This document shows positions 24,068 to 36,495 of a stretch of 64,000 bases of DNA, one piece after another. The DNA lies in NCBI GenBank assembly GCA_014773175.1, contig VXCM01000712.1, positions 124,001 to 188,000 on the forward strand. Reading direction: 5' to 3'. The notes beneath the pieces are model-generated. The model was not told the DNA's origin. It made no database searches and was given only the letters and a program-made list of their open reading frames with translations. Source of the stretch: Lucifuga dentata (taxonomy: Eukaryota; Chordata; Actinopteri; Ophidiiformes; Bythitidae). Each line of letters opens with the position of its first letter. Position 1 is the first letter of the stretch. The translations under genes and the position numbers were made by a program.

Positions 24068-25559
24068 GGTATTTATGGACATTGGAGGCCTTATTGGAGT
24101 AAAGTCATCCATTTTCTCAAACACCACTGGGTTCCCACACTATGCTGCACTTCATGCTGCTGGCTATTGAGAAGCTTGAAACATTGAATTTGGGAGTTGA
24201 TAAAATAAGAATTTGGCTGGAACGCAGACTTGTAGGACTTACTTAAAATATGCATCATGTATCTTCTGTCAGTTTAATCATATCACGGGAATTGTTTCAA
24301 TGATCAGTAGTCAACATTACAGACAAAAATTTATTTCAATATGTGAAAATAACTTCTAGCTTCAGCTGGACAATTAAACAGGTAATTTTCCTTAATGAAA
24401 GTGTTTTCATGATATTCAATAGTACATTGATATCAGAAGGTCTTTGTTTTCATTAAAAAAAAAAAAAATCCAAAACACTCCACCCTGTTATGTATTAGGC
24501 ACAAGCCAAATATCAATTTAGGAAGTTTTGCTGTCTGTCATGTAAACTGATCAGCAGCAGTTAAGTGAAACATGCACTGATGACAACTGACAGTGACTAA
24601 TAGCCGACAGCGCGCCTGCTGTTATCAGCTATGGAGTGTGAAGCTTTTGATGCTTTGACGTGTAAGCTTTAAGGGAGCATCATGGATCACCTTAGGTCAT
24701 GCTAATGTATTAGCATGCTGTTATTACCAGCTGTAACAGCTCGTCACAATTTTGTGGTTCCTTGTCATTGCCTAGATGTAGATTTGGACAATTTCTGAGT
24801 TTTGGCGTTACTCTGTTGTTTTGTATTTATTTCCCAAATATAGTCCCACATTTCTGAGTGTGAATAGAACCAACATGGTTTCAGAGATGTGAAAAACAGC
24901 AGGATAAAGACCACATGGTATTCAGGAAGTTGGAAAGAGGAAGTGGTTAAGAATGCTTTAGTCACACTGGGGACTATCACCCTCTGAGATGAGCCCTATT
25001 CATGATTACATCAGTGGATTCCATCTAAGACTTGAAAATGGGACATTTATGAGACGGCATTACTTCTTGCATTTTGAAATGTGTTCCAAAAACAGAACTT
25101 CAGTGTCAGTTTTCTCCATATAAGCACATCAAAGTATGAAGTTAGTTTAGTTGGTGTAAAAAGTGCCTGAGTGGTAGATAGTTTGGCTACCACAGAGTCT
25201 AAAGACCACACTGTTTGATTTTTACGTTATTCTGAATGTAGCAGGTTTGCTTTTACCTCCTGCTGAATTTGCTGACAAATCTCTGGAGAATGTTGCTGTT
25301 TGTGATTTACTTTGCTAGGATGTCATGCAAATTATTACAGGGAATCAATACAGGAACACTGCCATGCAAGTTATACTTTCTTAATGCAGAGCTATTAAGC
25401 AGTCAAAAGATCAACTTTATATTGTATTATATCTATTATATTGTAGCCCTACTTTAGTCTAGACATGCATGGTGCAGATGTATTATTCAGGAAAACATAA
25501 ATATGGGATCAGATCTTGTATTGATTCATACAGAATATTAAAGTGCTGATATTGGAGCC

Positions 25560-25597
25560 AAAAAAAAAAAAAAAAAANGAAAAAAAAAAAAAAAAAA
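25560..25597. repeat. Poly-A tract with a single-N gap
   Basis: Two A runs around N (25578) and a G. Its length is uncertain. Confidence 0.9.
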
Positions 25598-26923
25598 CTC
25601 TAAATAAAGAAAAATGCCCCCTCATTGTGTGTAAGCTCTCCTGAGACTTTTACAGTCCATAATATGTATTTAAAAGATGAGACAGAATGTGACAATCATA
25701 GAATAATACAGTTGGATCATATGTAAAGTCTTTCAGTGTGTTTTTCTTATGGCATACTCTCCTTTGGATGTTAGATTTTTAGCGTACAGATTGATGTATA
25801 TGGAGAGTTTTGTCGCTAGAAGCTTTTCACTTTCCTCTGCTGAAAGAGGAAGACTTCTCTGTTCTTCCCTGAAATCTGAGTTTTTTGATGTGCATGTACA
25901 AGTATGAGTTGCGACATCATAAATCCATTGAAGGCAGTCATGTTCATGATTCTGATTGGGCCAGCATGATAGGTTAGAATCAGCCTGATGTCTTCTTTTG
26001 AATTATATGGTTTGCGTAGCTGAGTTGTTTGTTTATAATACTTAGAATGAAGTTTAACCACACTATTTATAAGTATATTAATAGATTTTGCAGTTCTCTC
26101 AGAGAGAAAGTGTAGATGTGCTTTTAGTTTTTCTCACCAGTTTATTTAGCATTTGTTTTTTCGTGGAAAAACCACATTAGATAAAATGCAGGTCATTTTT
26201 ACATGTCAAGTACGTCTGCAAGGTATTTTTAAAGTGGTGTTTGGTTGTTTTGTATGATAGTCCTTAAAGTATAGTAACTCACAAAAGAGATGCAATGCAA
26301 ACTTTAAGGAGGTCTCTAAACACGAGTAGTTATCTTTTCTTACAAATCACAACTTTGTAAAAGTTACATATCAGCCTCCCCACAGTACCGTTTGCTTTCT
26401 GATTCAGCAGCTGACCTGAGGGCAGTGCTGTGCTGGCCAGTCACATGATCAGGACATCCAGCACAGCCCCATTCAACGTTAGCTCTGCTGGCTTTTGTCT
26501 GCTTCCCCTTTTCAATAGTTTCTGTTTTAGGAAAGTGTAAACATTACCAGAGCTTTCCTGAAATGAGCACGCCGCACTCTCATGTCCTTTTATAGGCACA
26601 TGTGTTCCCAGAGAAATCCAACGCATTCTTTTGAAACCTTTTTTCCCCTCCTTTTTCCTAAATGAATAACTTTCTCTGAGGCGTTTTAGGAATTTCACGG
26701 GCTAAAATAGTGAAAGTATCTTTTAAAATTGTACAAACTGAGTCAACACTGCACCTTTCAAGATTTCATTTGTGTTTTTTCTTTGTTTTGGTAGAACAAG
26801 ATGACAATTTGTGCTTGGTCAAATTATTCCCAATCTAATTTGCAGAGAGGACAAGGTTGCCATTATGGCACAGATGTATGGTAGATTTGCCTGTGCTGTT
26901 CTGTGTCTGTACTTGCTGATGTT

Positions 26924-26948
26924 CGTGTGTGTGTGTGTGTGTGTGTGT
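26924..26948. repeat. (TG)n microsatellite
   Basis: About 12 TG units in intron 1. Confidence 0.95.
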
Positions 26949-27121
26949 CTGTCAGCTTGCTTGTGCATGCTTTGCATTGCATTAACAACACTGTTCACTC
27001 TGTGTGCTGTAGTAGCATTCAGAATACTTAACTCCAACATGAGTGTCTCAATCCTGTTTGTGTTAAAGAAGACAGAAGATAGACTGATAGATGTTTGGAT
27101 ATGAATGACTGCATGTAGACA

Positions 27122-28066
27122 TTCGGGATGAGCGAGTAAACCATTATCTGTATCTGTATTTGTTCAACTAACTAAATTATCTGTATCTGTATCCGTACTC
27201 GGAGTGGGTGAGGCTTCAACCGGAAGCGGGCTGGGCCTAACCAGAAGTTGGTATTTTAAGCTTGACATGGATATGGGTTAATCAGAAGTTGCTATATTTA
27301 TTGTTTTTTTTTTATTTTAAAGAAAACTATTTACACAACAGCCTCAGAATTGAGCTTCAGATCAATGTTTTTGATCACAAGAGTAAGAGCTATTTACAGA
27401 ACACATTTTTATAAACTTGAATGAATAAACATCAGTTAATCAATGAACACAACACATGCAGTATTAAGAAGTATGAAGTAAAATGCATGAACTAGAGTTT
27501 TCATAATCAACATAACTTTGTTTTCTTTTTTTCTTTTTTGTTTTTTTTTTAAACTGTTTAAAAATTAAATTAAACAGTGTAGTATGTTTGTGTATATGAT
27601 CGCAGGGCAAAAATTAAGACCTGCTTCATTCTGGTGGTAAATTTCAGTAGTATGAAATCTAGACGACGTTTAAAACTATTTGCCTCACATGTGTTAACGA
27701 TCAGTAACTGATAGATAAACTCACTCAGCTGATAAGCCAGTTTTTAAATAGTGAGTTTTGATCTGATCTCACACATGTACTTTTGCGCTCTGCTCTGCTT
27801 CACCTGCTGCAATGCGCACGTCTGAGTTCCTCACACACACACACACACACACAAAGCCTTTTGCAGCACGATCACACACTATGGAGGTTAATACTCTGTG
27901 TGTGGCCGGCCTATCACGGAACGATGCGGATACAGCTACCCAGTGAGGATTTTCCTCCATCATGAGTACGACTATTGACACATTTTACTTGGATGATACT
28001 GGTGCTTGTAAAAAGTACATTACGAGCCGTAAAAACTACAAACATCCGAGTATTCAGCTCAACTCT
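27122..28066. mobile_element. Possible hAT-like non-autonomous element
   Basis: The left end (TTCGGGATGAGCGAGTA) and the reverse complement of the right end (AGAGTTGAGCTGAATACTCG) share a diverged inverted terminal pattern around TGAGC..GA.TA. The flanking octamers TGTAGACA (27114-27121) and AGTAGTCA (28067-28074) match at 6 of 8 positions, as expected for an old 8-bp hAT target duplication. The left part carries CTGTATCTGTAT repeats seen in fish hAT derivatives I recall. No transposase frame is visible. The boundaries are tentative. Confidence 0.4.
27832..27853. repeat. (CA)n microsatellite
   Basis: Eleven CA units inside the possible hAT-like element. Confidence 0.95.
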
Positions 28067-29122
28067 AGTAGTCATTCACATTTTGTCATATTTTTTTGAA
28101 TGAATTTTGGCCACTTTCATATATACTAAATTAGAACATATCTAATTTGTGGCAGTGCAGTCTTGCTGGCAATTGAAGGAATATGGAGGATGGCTGTAAC
28201 AGCGATTGAACATCAGTCACTGTTGTTATTCCAGCAAGTTGTGAAAATATAAGTGTAATTGATTGTTTCTTGATACTACAGGTGTAACCTCTGTACGCCT
28301 TATAAAAACTTGTGTCTGCAGCAACATTATCAGAAGTCACAGTTTTGTTTTGTCTCAGTTTTGAGGATGAACTCCTGTGAGGCTACAGGTAAAAACCTCT
28401 GTAAAGGCTCTGATGTAGAGGAGACTCGAGGCTGGAGTGTAAATGAAACCAGATGTTTTATAGACTCATTTGTATAGTGAAAAAACAATGATACACCTGT
28501 CTTGCTCCCGAAGACACACTTTTAATGGTAATAGTGTAAATGCAGTGGGGATAAATCACAGCCACATCTAGTCTGTGTACCAAGTGTGAATGGCGTCTGT
28601 GTATGTGTCTTTCTGTGCCTCAGCCACATCCATCTTTTCTCTGCCTGAGAAGTGCCACAATGCAAAAACTAGATTTATTTGCTGATTTATTTTATATTAT
28701 ATCAAGAAAGATATATGTTGTTTATGCTTTCATAAATATTTTGTAAAAATGCAGGCAGTATAGTTTGAATTTACAAACTTTGTAACCTAGATTAATTTAG
28801 ATGAATTGATTTCTTCAGACTATTTCTAATTTAATTTTTTGAGAGTGGCATCAGACAGCACCAAATATGATCTGAACAACTGAGCATATCAGCAAAGCTG
28901 TGAATCCATTGTGAATCTACAATGACAAATTATGTAATTTAATGTTTATGGCTATGGTGAGCAAAGATTAGCTTCTAATATAACTAGAATAAGTAGTCTT
29001 CTGGCTGCAAGAGCTGTAAGATATAGGTCTTGCACAAAAGGAGTCTGGAGATGAGTTGTTTTTCAGTATGAAAACAACTGTTTGATCTAATCATATTTTA
29101 GATAAAGGTTTAAGAATTTAAT

Positions 29123-29149
29123 TGCAGATATTTGACATAAATATCTGCA
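29123..29149. repeat. Perfect inverted repeat, 11-bp arms
   Basis: TGCAGATATTT and AAATATCTGCA around a GACAT loop, in intron 1. Confidence 0.8.
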
Positions 29150-29823
29150 GTTATCATGACTTCAAAACATAGTGCAACACTAGTGCTCCGTATTGACATT
29201 TTTAGGAGCAACAGCTGAAAAATAGTACTCAATTGAAGTTCTCATTCAGAGTATATTGTTTTCCCTTTTTTTTAATTTTTTTTTTTTTTTATTTCTTATT
29301 TTATTTGTTTTTACTTAATTGCGGTTATAAAACATCAGTGTCTAAACCCTAAGAATTTAGAAGCCACGGTTTAAAAATTGCATGAAAAAACTCTGGGTTT
29401 AGGTTGAAAAAAGATATATTGAGTCTTTTCTCAGGACATCTAGCAACGGCTCCCAATATTGGCCCAGAAACTCGTGTGTGTGTGTGAGAGAAAGAAGCTT
29501 ATATTTGCTGCTTGGCAAGTATAAACTTGCTTTCAACTGAACATCGTGCGCGCGCGCGCCTCGCGCTGCTCGTATGTATGAGCTGCTGCAACAAACTACT
29601 TTCACTTTAGCATAGAAAGATTTGACAACCTTGTATCCACCGAAAAAGCCCATTAAATCAGTAGTGTGAAGCATTTTGTGTATGCTGAAAATGAGAGGAT
29701 ATACAGTAGCTGAGGAAGACGGATATCCAGTTTGCAAAGCGTGCTAAGGAAAAGTTATAGCTTAAGGCTCCAACATATCTGACAGCGTCTTAGAAATGAG
29801 TATCCAGCCTGCATGACAAAGTC

Positions 29824-30089
29824 AAGGTAAAACACTATAGTTATTGTTGGCAGGTTTAAGGTAAAACACTACTCTAGCTAATGTTAACAGATTAAAGGTA
29901 AAACACTCCACTAGCTAATATTAGGAGCAGGTTTAAGGTAAAACACTCCACTAGCTAATATTAGGAGCAGGTTTAAGGTAAAACACTATTCTAGCTAATG
30001 TTAGCAGATTAAAGGTAAAACACTACTCTAGCTAATGTTAACAGGTTTAAGAACAAAACACTTCGTGAGCTAATGTTAGCAGCAGGTTT
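29824..30089 (+). repeat. Seven-unit minisatellite (34-41 bp units)
   Basis: Units start AAGGTAAAACACT, carry CTAGCTAATRTTA in the middle, and end in either CAGATTA or GCAGGTTT. Units 3 and 4 (40 bp each) are identical; the outer units are more diverged, and the last begins AAGAACAAAACACT. The alternating ends show expansion partly by duplication of composite units. It lies in intron 1 and is likely length-polymorphic. Confidence 0.92.
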
Positions 30090-33000
30090 CTCACAGTCAT
30101 TTAGCATTTACTGTAAACATGCCACCTCCCCCATCTTAAAACAATAAGAAATTGACGGAAAAAATGTTAATTCACATTAAAACTTACCTTTATTCTATCA
30201 AAAATGACCAACTAAGCCACCAAATTGCCAGTTACTGTATTTTGCCTTAGCAGGGCAGTATAAATTTACTTGGCCAAATAAACTAAAGGAATTAAATATA
30301 TAGTTGAAAAATATGTAACTTCATTTCATTATATTAGAAATATAACATCAAGTCTCATACCTAAAATCTTTTATCTTAAACCTAATTTTGATTATGCTTA
30401 TGTATTATCAAAAGACAGCAAGACAGGAAAATATTTTTGTGTGTAGTAGTGAAATTGTGATTATTTCTCTCACTATAATCATACTGTTTAAAATTCAAAC
30501 AGTGACATCTCTAATACACCATACAAATACATAGTTTAATCTGAACGGTAAAATTTGTGAATTACATCTCTTCTTTGCACCATTGTTTTATTGTTAAGAT
30601 GTCTTGAATTTTGTTGTTCTCATACTAACTGGGAGTTGCCCAGCTCAAAATGTTTTTGGAATTTAAGCTGCATTGCCATCAGTGTATATATTCCTACATA
30701 TTTTACACTTTGTACTTAATAGTGCTTCATGTTCACAGTGTATGGAGATAACAGTAAACCTTGTTTTTCATGTAGTTTTTTTGGCTGAAAATTAATACAA
30801 AGCATATACTCCATGTCTTTCTGGTGATTGCATCTGTTAAGGGGCTGGGCTTTACTACTGATACAATCAGCAGCAGGTGGTATTAATTAGCTAATTAATT
30901 GTATGCTAGAATATTTTCTGCTTCCTTCAGTGTTGTTTTAAGGGGAGCCAATCTATAGTTTGATACTGCATAAGTACTTCATATTTAATTGAAGATTTAG
31001 TTCAGCATTCTTTGATTATTTTAGGTATTTTATTTTAAAGCCATTACGATGTCCTAACTTCATATAAACATGAATTTAAAGATGAGAGGGAATGTGAGGA
31101 TGCTCCTCATTAGCAACAAGGTTCAAAGTAAGCTCCAAGTAATATACTGTTTCAATTTAAAAAGTCGTCACTATAGAATAATTTTGTTGGATTGGACATC
31201 AATAACATGGGGTTACAGTATATATACAGTCGTAAGTAATGCATTAGAAATAAAACATCACTTTACCATACCTGCTATGACATTCTGCTTGGATGGTCAT
31301 AAACAAGAATAAATCAGGTAATTATAACTAACAGCAAAAATCAAAACAACTTTGCTGTTATTTTCAGGTATGTGAAAGTTTGTGCAGAGTAGGCAAGTTT
31401 TATGTTGCTTCTGTGGTTCTAACAACTGCTTTCTAATGTAAGAAATAATTTCTGCTGGTGAGTTAATAACAGTATATTCACTGTTGCTTCCGAAAAGCTA
31501 CCAAACTGTGAGAAGATTTGTTTCAATGAAATATTCTTTACTGCATTGAAGACAACACAGAGGGGAGAGGAAAAGTGTGTTATGTAGACAGTGCATTGAT
31601 GTTTGAAAAGCAGATGTAAGATTTGCTAACTCTAACTAGGCTGTTGCTTAAACTGAACAGGTGGCTAAAAAGGGACATGTGGAACTTGTGTGAAGTTGCC
31701 AAGAACTGAAAACAGCACTTTGCATTGCAGCCCTTGCTGTCAACAATGCCTGACTCCAAATAATCCTTTGTTATTATTAGAACTAATTAAAGTAAAACCT
31801 AATTTCCTTGTAAGCTCATTTTACAAAGGCTTTTCGGGGCAGCTTGGCGACTGGTTTTATAGTGATTGTTCCATTGAGCGAGTTAAAATGACATCATACA
31901 GATGGTCTAGTTAAATTAGTTGGGAATAACAGCAGTTGTTGTGTGAAAGCTCTGCAACAGTAGCCCACTTCAAACAAATTCAGTCATCATCATTTAATAT
32001 AATATTAACATTAATTGTAGTGTGTAACAATAATTTTAATTTATTGTGTGAAATATGCATACTAGTATAGTTTTGTGTCCCCAAATTGGCTCTCAAGTTG
32101 TGGCATATTGCTTTGTGTTTTCATTTTTAATGATCTACATGGAGTCATAATCATATTTGATTAAGGAGGGACCCAGAGCTAATTTGATTAGGTTATTTAG
32201 AGGAATATGTGTTTGGTAATAAACATTTATTATGATGAAAAAGTTTACTTTAATAAGCAGTAGAAGCCCAAAGGACATACAAGCTTAATTGTTAGATGTT
32301 AAATTGCGTTGTTGCGATGTTGCCTAGATAATGGGCAAGGAAAGGCCCTCAAGTCAAGGCAATTAACCAAACAGTGGCTTGATTGTTGTTAAATTGTTTA
32401 GAAAATGTTTAAGTACTCCAGCTGAAAATTAGCTATTGTTTCACGCAGTTTTTGACTGTTAGAGAATGCTGGGTTTAATGATACATGTGCTTTGAGTTTG
32501 AAATGGGAAAAGTTGTTGATCAGGTCAGATTCTTATTTTTACAATTTTTACAGAAGTTGTGACAAAGTACTCTGGCAGGTTAAAGGCCATAAAAGATGGT
32601 GGAAAAATTTGAAAGTCGAGGTTTGGAAACACAAGCAAACTTTCACTTACTGAGCCTTCAGCTTTTGGGCAACAACTGATCAACAGTTGGGGCAAGTTGT
32701 AGCAGATGAAAGCAGTGATCGATATGCCTGATTTGTGTGTGTGCTCAGTATTGCCCACTGTGGTGGCGGAGGAGGATGCACGCGAAAGGTGCAGGTTAGA
32801 GCTAATCTGTCTGCTTGCTCCAGTATCAGTAGCTTCCTAATTGGAAAAGTGTAGAAATCCACGGCTGGAGGCAGGCTTTATAGCCATTGCCACCCCACAT
32901 CTCCCCACTCATTAGTACTTCACAGCCCAGCACCACAGCATATGGTGGTGTTGCTACTGCTTTCCATTCAAGGTGTGTTTCAAATGGCTGGCTCTCATTG

Positions 33001-33298
33001 TTTCTGGAATAAAGAAAAACATCTGCACCGGAGAGGTGATTTAAAAATAAATTGTTAGGTGTTCATGGCAGACTGTAAGTGGGTTAGAATTTGTTTTGCT
33101 AGGAAGCATTGATGATTAAATGTGAAAACATAAGAGGAACATATCCAGGGGAAAGACAGGGATTTCTTTTGTGTTTCTGGTGTTTACGATGGCAGTAAAC
33201 AAAAAGAATAGTAAGACTAAATCATTATTACAAGAGATGCTCTATACAACACTTTTATCACACACATATACAAGCACCTGTTTGTGTTAATTTATGAC

Positions 33299-33329
33299 AG
33301 ATTATAACACATGCCTTGTGTTATAATCT
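33299..33329. repeat. Perfect inverted repeat, 13-bp arms
   Basis: AGATTATAACACA and TGTGTTATAATCT around a TGCCT loop, about 0.5 kb before coding exon 2. Confidence 0.85.
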
Positions 33330-33858
33330 TTTTGAGGTACACAAGTTTTACAGTATAACTTTAAACAAGCATTATGAACCTACATGTTTCACACCAGTGA
33401 TTTCATTTGTTTTTGTACTGTGGAATCAGAAACTCTTTATATTATATCTAATTTTATGAATCTTGGTTTCTTTGATATGTATATGTTAAATGAATGTGCT
33501 TAGGATGTTCACCCTTTCACAAACACTTTCATTTTACATATATTAATACATTGTTTGGTATTAAAAAGTATTGTCATATCTCATGTACAGTCGCCAGGAT
33601 ATGCTCATATCCTTATTAAGAAACCCAGTAGTTAGAAAAAAGTGAATATTATCTGAGATTAAATGATGTTTTAACACCTAAACTAACGTTTACAAGTATA
33701 TTTGATTGATTGATTGATGATTTGGTCCTGATTGTAGTTTTAGTAGAATAACAGTATCCAGATGCTGTACATGTCAGTACACTTCAGATGTGATACATAC
33801 TGTGTGTTGTCACTTTCTGTTGGGTCTTTTTTTTCACACTGTGCCCTCCCTCCAACAG

Positions 33859-33891
33859 AACATACACATAAAAACTTTGGCTGATGATATG
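33859..33891 (+). CDS. diaph2: Diaphanous-related formin (DIAPH2-like), coding exon 2 (33-nt microexon)
   Basis: Encodes residues 29-39, NIHIKTLADDM. Human DIAPH2 has NIQIKTLADDV at the same place from memory, immediately before RDRITSFRK, which is exactly where exon 3 begins here. The exon is bounded by a CAG acceptor after a long pyrimidine tract and by an ATG/GTAAGC donor. Both splice phases are 0, so skipping would remove 11 residues without a frameshift. The matching segment of DIAPH3 differs more (LHLKTLASDE-like), which favours DIAPH2. The segment links the basic N-terminus to the GTPase-binding region. The exon is too short for ordinary gene finders and is easily missed. Confidence 0.9.
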
Positions 33892-35907
33892 GTAAGCTGT
33901 TTGGTTTTATTTTGGTGTGTTTCATTTTGTTTTACATCTTCATCTCAGGTATTGTCATGGTTGCATGGGATGTTAAACTGAAATATGTGGATGGATCAAA
34001 TGTGTCAGACATGCATGGCCAAATATCAGAGATGACTGACATTCATATCTGAATTCAGTCCTGTTCAGTTTGTTGTGGAATAAATAATGACTTTAGAATG
34101 TGTATTTTAAAAATGATAACACTAAGGTAAAATTTTATAGCCTGGGGCCTTTTTAATGGAATTATTTAGCAAGTATCTTTAACACTTGGAAGAATGTACA
34201 TGGCCTCAGGTTCTGCCACATTCTATTCAATGTTAAGCTGTAACTGCAGCCTATGAGGAAAGATCTCTATTTTGTCTTAGCATATGTTTGCTCCATCCAG
34301 TAATATTTCACTAAAATGACAATGGTGACATCATGTATGTCATCATCCTACTGTCTTTCTATCCATTTTATTCATCCACGTGCTTTCCTCCAGCATAACC
34401 TCTCCAGTACATGTTTACTAAATATGACTAATGTAAACTAGTTGCATGTTAATTTGTTTTCTTGACACTAACACATATGCATCTTTTATGATCTGTCTTT
34501 TGTTGCATTAGAAGATATGTTTCACACTGAACTTTACTGTGTTTTACTGCAGTCATCAGAATAGTGTGAACGAGTTATTACAACATGGAGACTAAAGTAT
34601 AACGTGTTGATGTTAGTGAAATGACTTAAAGGACCATACTGGCCATTTTGTATGTTTGAGCCTAATATATTCAATTTTCATTCATCATAACGTTACTGAC
34701 AATCAATTACCAAGGCATACTACTGGAACAGCGAATTAAAAATTCTTTTTCCTACCTTCCAGACCTCCATTGGGTTCAGTTCAATTTTGTACGCTATTAA
34801 AATCAACTTCTTGATAGTTGAAATGTTTTGGGATAGGTAATCCATCATCGTGAACAAGAAATGCATTCGGGGTTTTTTTTAATTACGTAATTTTAGCATT
34901 TAAGCACAATAAAAAGCGGGGAGTGAATAGATATCTCAAATGGGGAACATAGTCCCAAAAGGAGACCTGCGTTTATCAAAAAAATTGAAATGATCATGAC
35001 TTCATAAGGCTGCATAACTATTAGCAGGCCAAACATCAATTTTTCAGGTGGGTGTATCGCTTGAATATTTGATTTGGAAAGATTAAGAGATTTTGCAAGA
35101 TATCAAGAAAACTGAAATACAGTGTTATCCTTTGGGAGATGAATGCCAGTAACGTAACTATGAAAATTGAATATATTAGGCTCAAACATGACAAATGGCC
35201 GGCATGGTCCTTTAAACTGCTTTAATGCACTCAGACTATTGTAGCTTATTAACGTGTGCACAAAGTGATGCTTGAAATTATGGTGGTAAGTAAAACCCTA
35301 ATAAGTTTTCTATGTTGCTGCATCAAATACAACTGTTTCTGGTTTTCATACTTAATCAGTATGCAGTCATTGGGCCTACATGGAGACAAAAGTGACACTT
35401 GCAGCCTTCACGAATGCTGACATAGTTCTCATTTGAACTTTTGTGGTTCATTCCGTGGCTAGGTCTCATTATTTTAGGTTTTCATTAAAAAAAAAAAAAA
35501 AAAATCCAAGACTTTATTTTATTGTTAGTAATTTTGAATAGGAAGAAAATTATGAATAAAGTCAATAATGCAAAAAGAAAAAAACAACTGGATAAAAATT
35601 AAGTAATAAAAGCATAATTTTAAATGATCATAAAAACATCTTTTTTTTCTCAACTGTTTTATTAGTGGAAGTATACGAGTGATCTGTCCTTGCCACCAGA
35701 AAACCCTTTTTACTTCAAGCTTTGGTGAAGAGTTAAATCTGGCAGTGTTTTAACACATTTTTTATTTTTTTTTTTATATCCCTAGTTGTTGGTTTTTTTT
35801 AAGATAAAAATAAAGTCTGTCATTTATGATAAAGCCTTATGACTGACCATGTCTTAATAACATGCTTGCTTCAGCAAGTTAATATCTTGCACTCTCATTT
35901 CTTTCAG
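33892..35907 (+). other. Intron 2 of the formin gene
   Basis: 2.0 kb from GTAAGC to an acceptor ending CATTTCTTTCAG. It contains transposon copy 4; otherwise it is unique AT-rich sequence with A and T homopolymers near 35487-35505 and 35640-35770. Confidence 0.85.
34626..35215 (+). mobile_element. TTAA-ended non-autonomous DNA transposon, copy 4
   Basis: About 590 bp in intron 2, bounded by TTAAAGGACCATACTGGCCA and GGCATGGTCCTTTAA. The terminal inverted similarity extends inwards through TTTGAGCCTAATATATTCAA. Internal landmarks are in the same order and orientation as copies 1 and 2: CCTACCTTCCAGACCTCCAT, TAGGTAATCCATCATCG, and CAGGTGGGTGTATCGCTTGA. It is the fullest copy and the best one for defining the family ends. 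It has no coding capacity and no splice-site effect is apparent. Confidence 0.9.
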
Positions 35908-36084
35908 CGGGACCGAATTACCAGTTTTAGGAAAACAGGGATGAAAAAGGAGAAGCCTCTGATCCAGCACCCTACAGATCCGATGTCTACGCAGGCTGAA
36001 CTACCTGTTCCTCAGCCGCTTTTTGACGACCGCTCCATGAACCTCTCAGAGAAGGAGATTATCGACCTCTTTGAGAAAATGATG
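35908..36084 (+). CDS. diaph2: Diaphanous-related formin (DIAPH2-like), coding exon 3
   Basis: Encodes residues 40-98, from RDRITSFRKTGMKKEK to LSEKEIIDLFEKMM. The blocks RDRITSFRK, KKEKPLIQHP and LSEKE.-DLFEKMM match human DIAPH2 closely as I recall it; DIAPH1 and DIAPH3 keep only the general pattern. The last third (SEKEIIDLFEKMM) begins the amphipathic part of the N-terminal GTPase-binding domain that contacts Rho-family GTPases and, in the resting state, takes part in autoinhibition with the C-terminal DAD. The central PMSTQAELPVPQPLFDD is a proline-containing linker. The acceptor is TTTCAG and the donor is ATG/GTGAGC, both phase 0. Confidence 0.95.
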
Positions 36085-36371
36085 GTGAGCTTTGATTTCT
36101 TCCTCATCAAGACTCTTGTTTCAGTGTCTCATCAACATGTCTGAATGCCTCTCTGAGCTGAGACGGTCTTCCACACGCTTGGTATATCATGCTTTAGTTA
36201 GGAATCATCATAACCAAACTGAACTTGGTGACATTCTTTATTGTTGAGGCCTTATGCACATAAATGCACAGTAAGTATTAGTGCAGTTAGTATTTTGAAA
36301 TAAAACGAGGCTCATGAAGCTCCATAAATGTATTCTAATTCTGAGAGCTTATCTTGGCCTTTGTTCTTCTT

Positions 36372-36415
36372 ACCATGTAGCTGCAAATATTAGCGGTTAT
36401 TTGCAGCTACATGGT
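36372..36415. repeat. Perfect inverted repeat, 18-bp arms
   Basis: ACCATGTAGCTGCAAATA and TATTTGCAGCTACATGGT pair exactly around an 8-nt loop, 0.3 kb after exon 3. Confidence 0.9.
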
Positions 36416-36447
36416 CTATGGAAAAATTCCATCCAATTTACTTATGT

Positions 36448-36495
36448 GACCTTAAGCTTAACCTTGACCTTGACCTTAACCTTATGTGTCCTTAA
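36448..36495. repeat. Degenerate CCTTAA/CCTTGA tandem repeat
   Basis: Repeated ACCTTGACCTTGACCTTAAC units flanked by two copies of CCTTAAGCT. A short imperfect array. Confidence 0.6.

Larger units (their letters stand above)
19600..33858 (+). other. Intron 1 of the formin gene
   Basis: 14.3 kb from GTAGGT to a pyrimidine-rich acceptor ending CCTCCAACAG. No nested gene was recognised on either strand. It contains simple repeats, palindromes, a minisatellite and a possible hAT element, listed separately. The remaining sequence is unique AT-rich DNA. Confidence 0.8.

Noticed and set aside
35839..36144. Reading the 101-codon frame around exon 3 as a complete small gene
   Set aside because: Only the middle part, between the TTTCAG acceptor and GTGAGC donor, matches a formin; the flanks are intron translated in frame.
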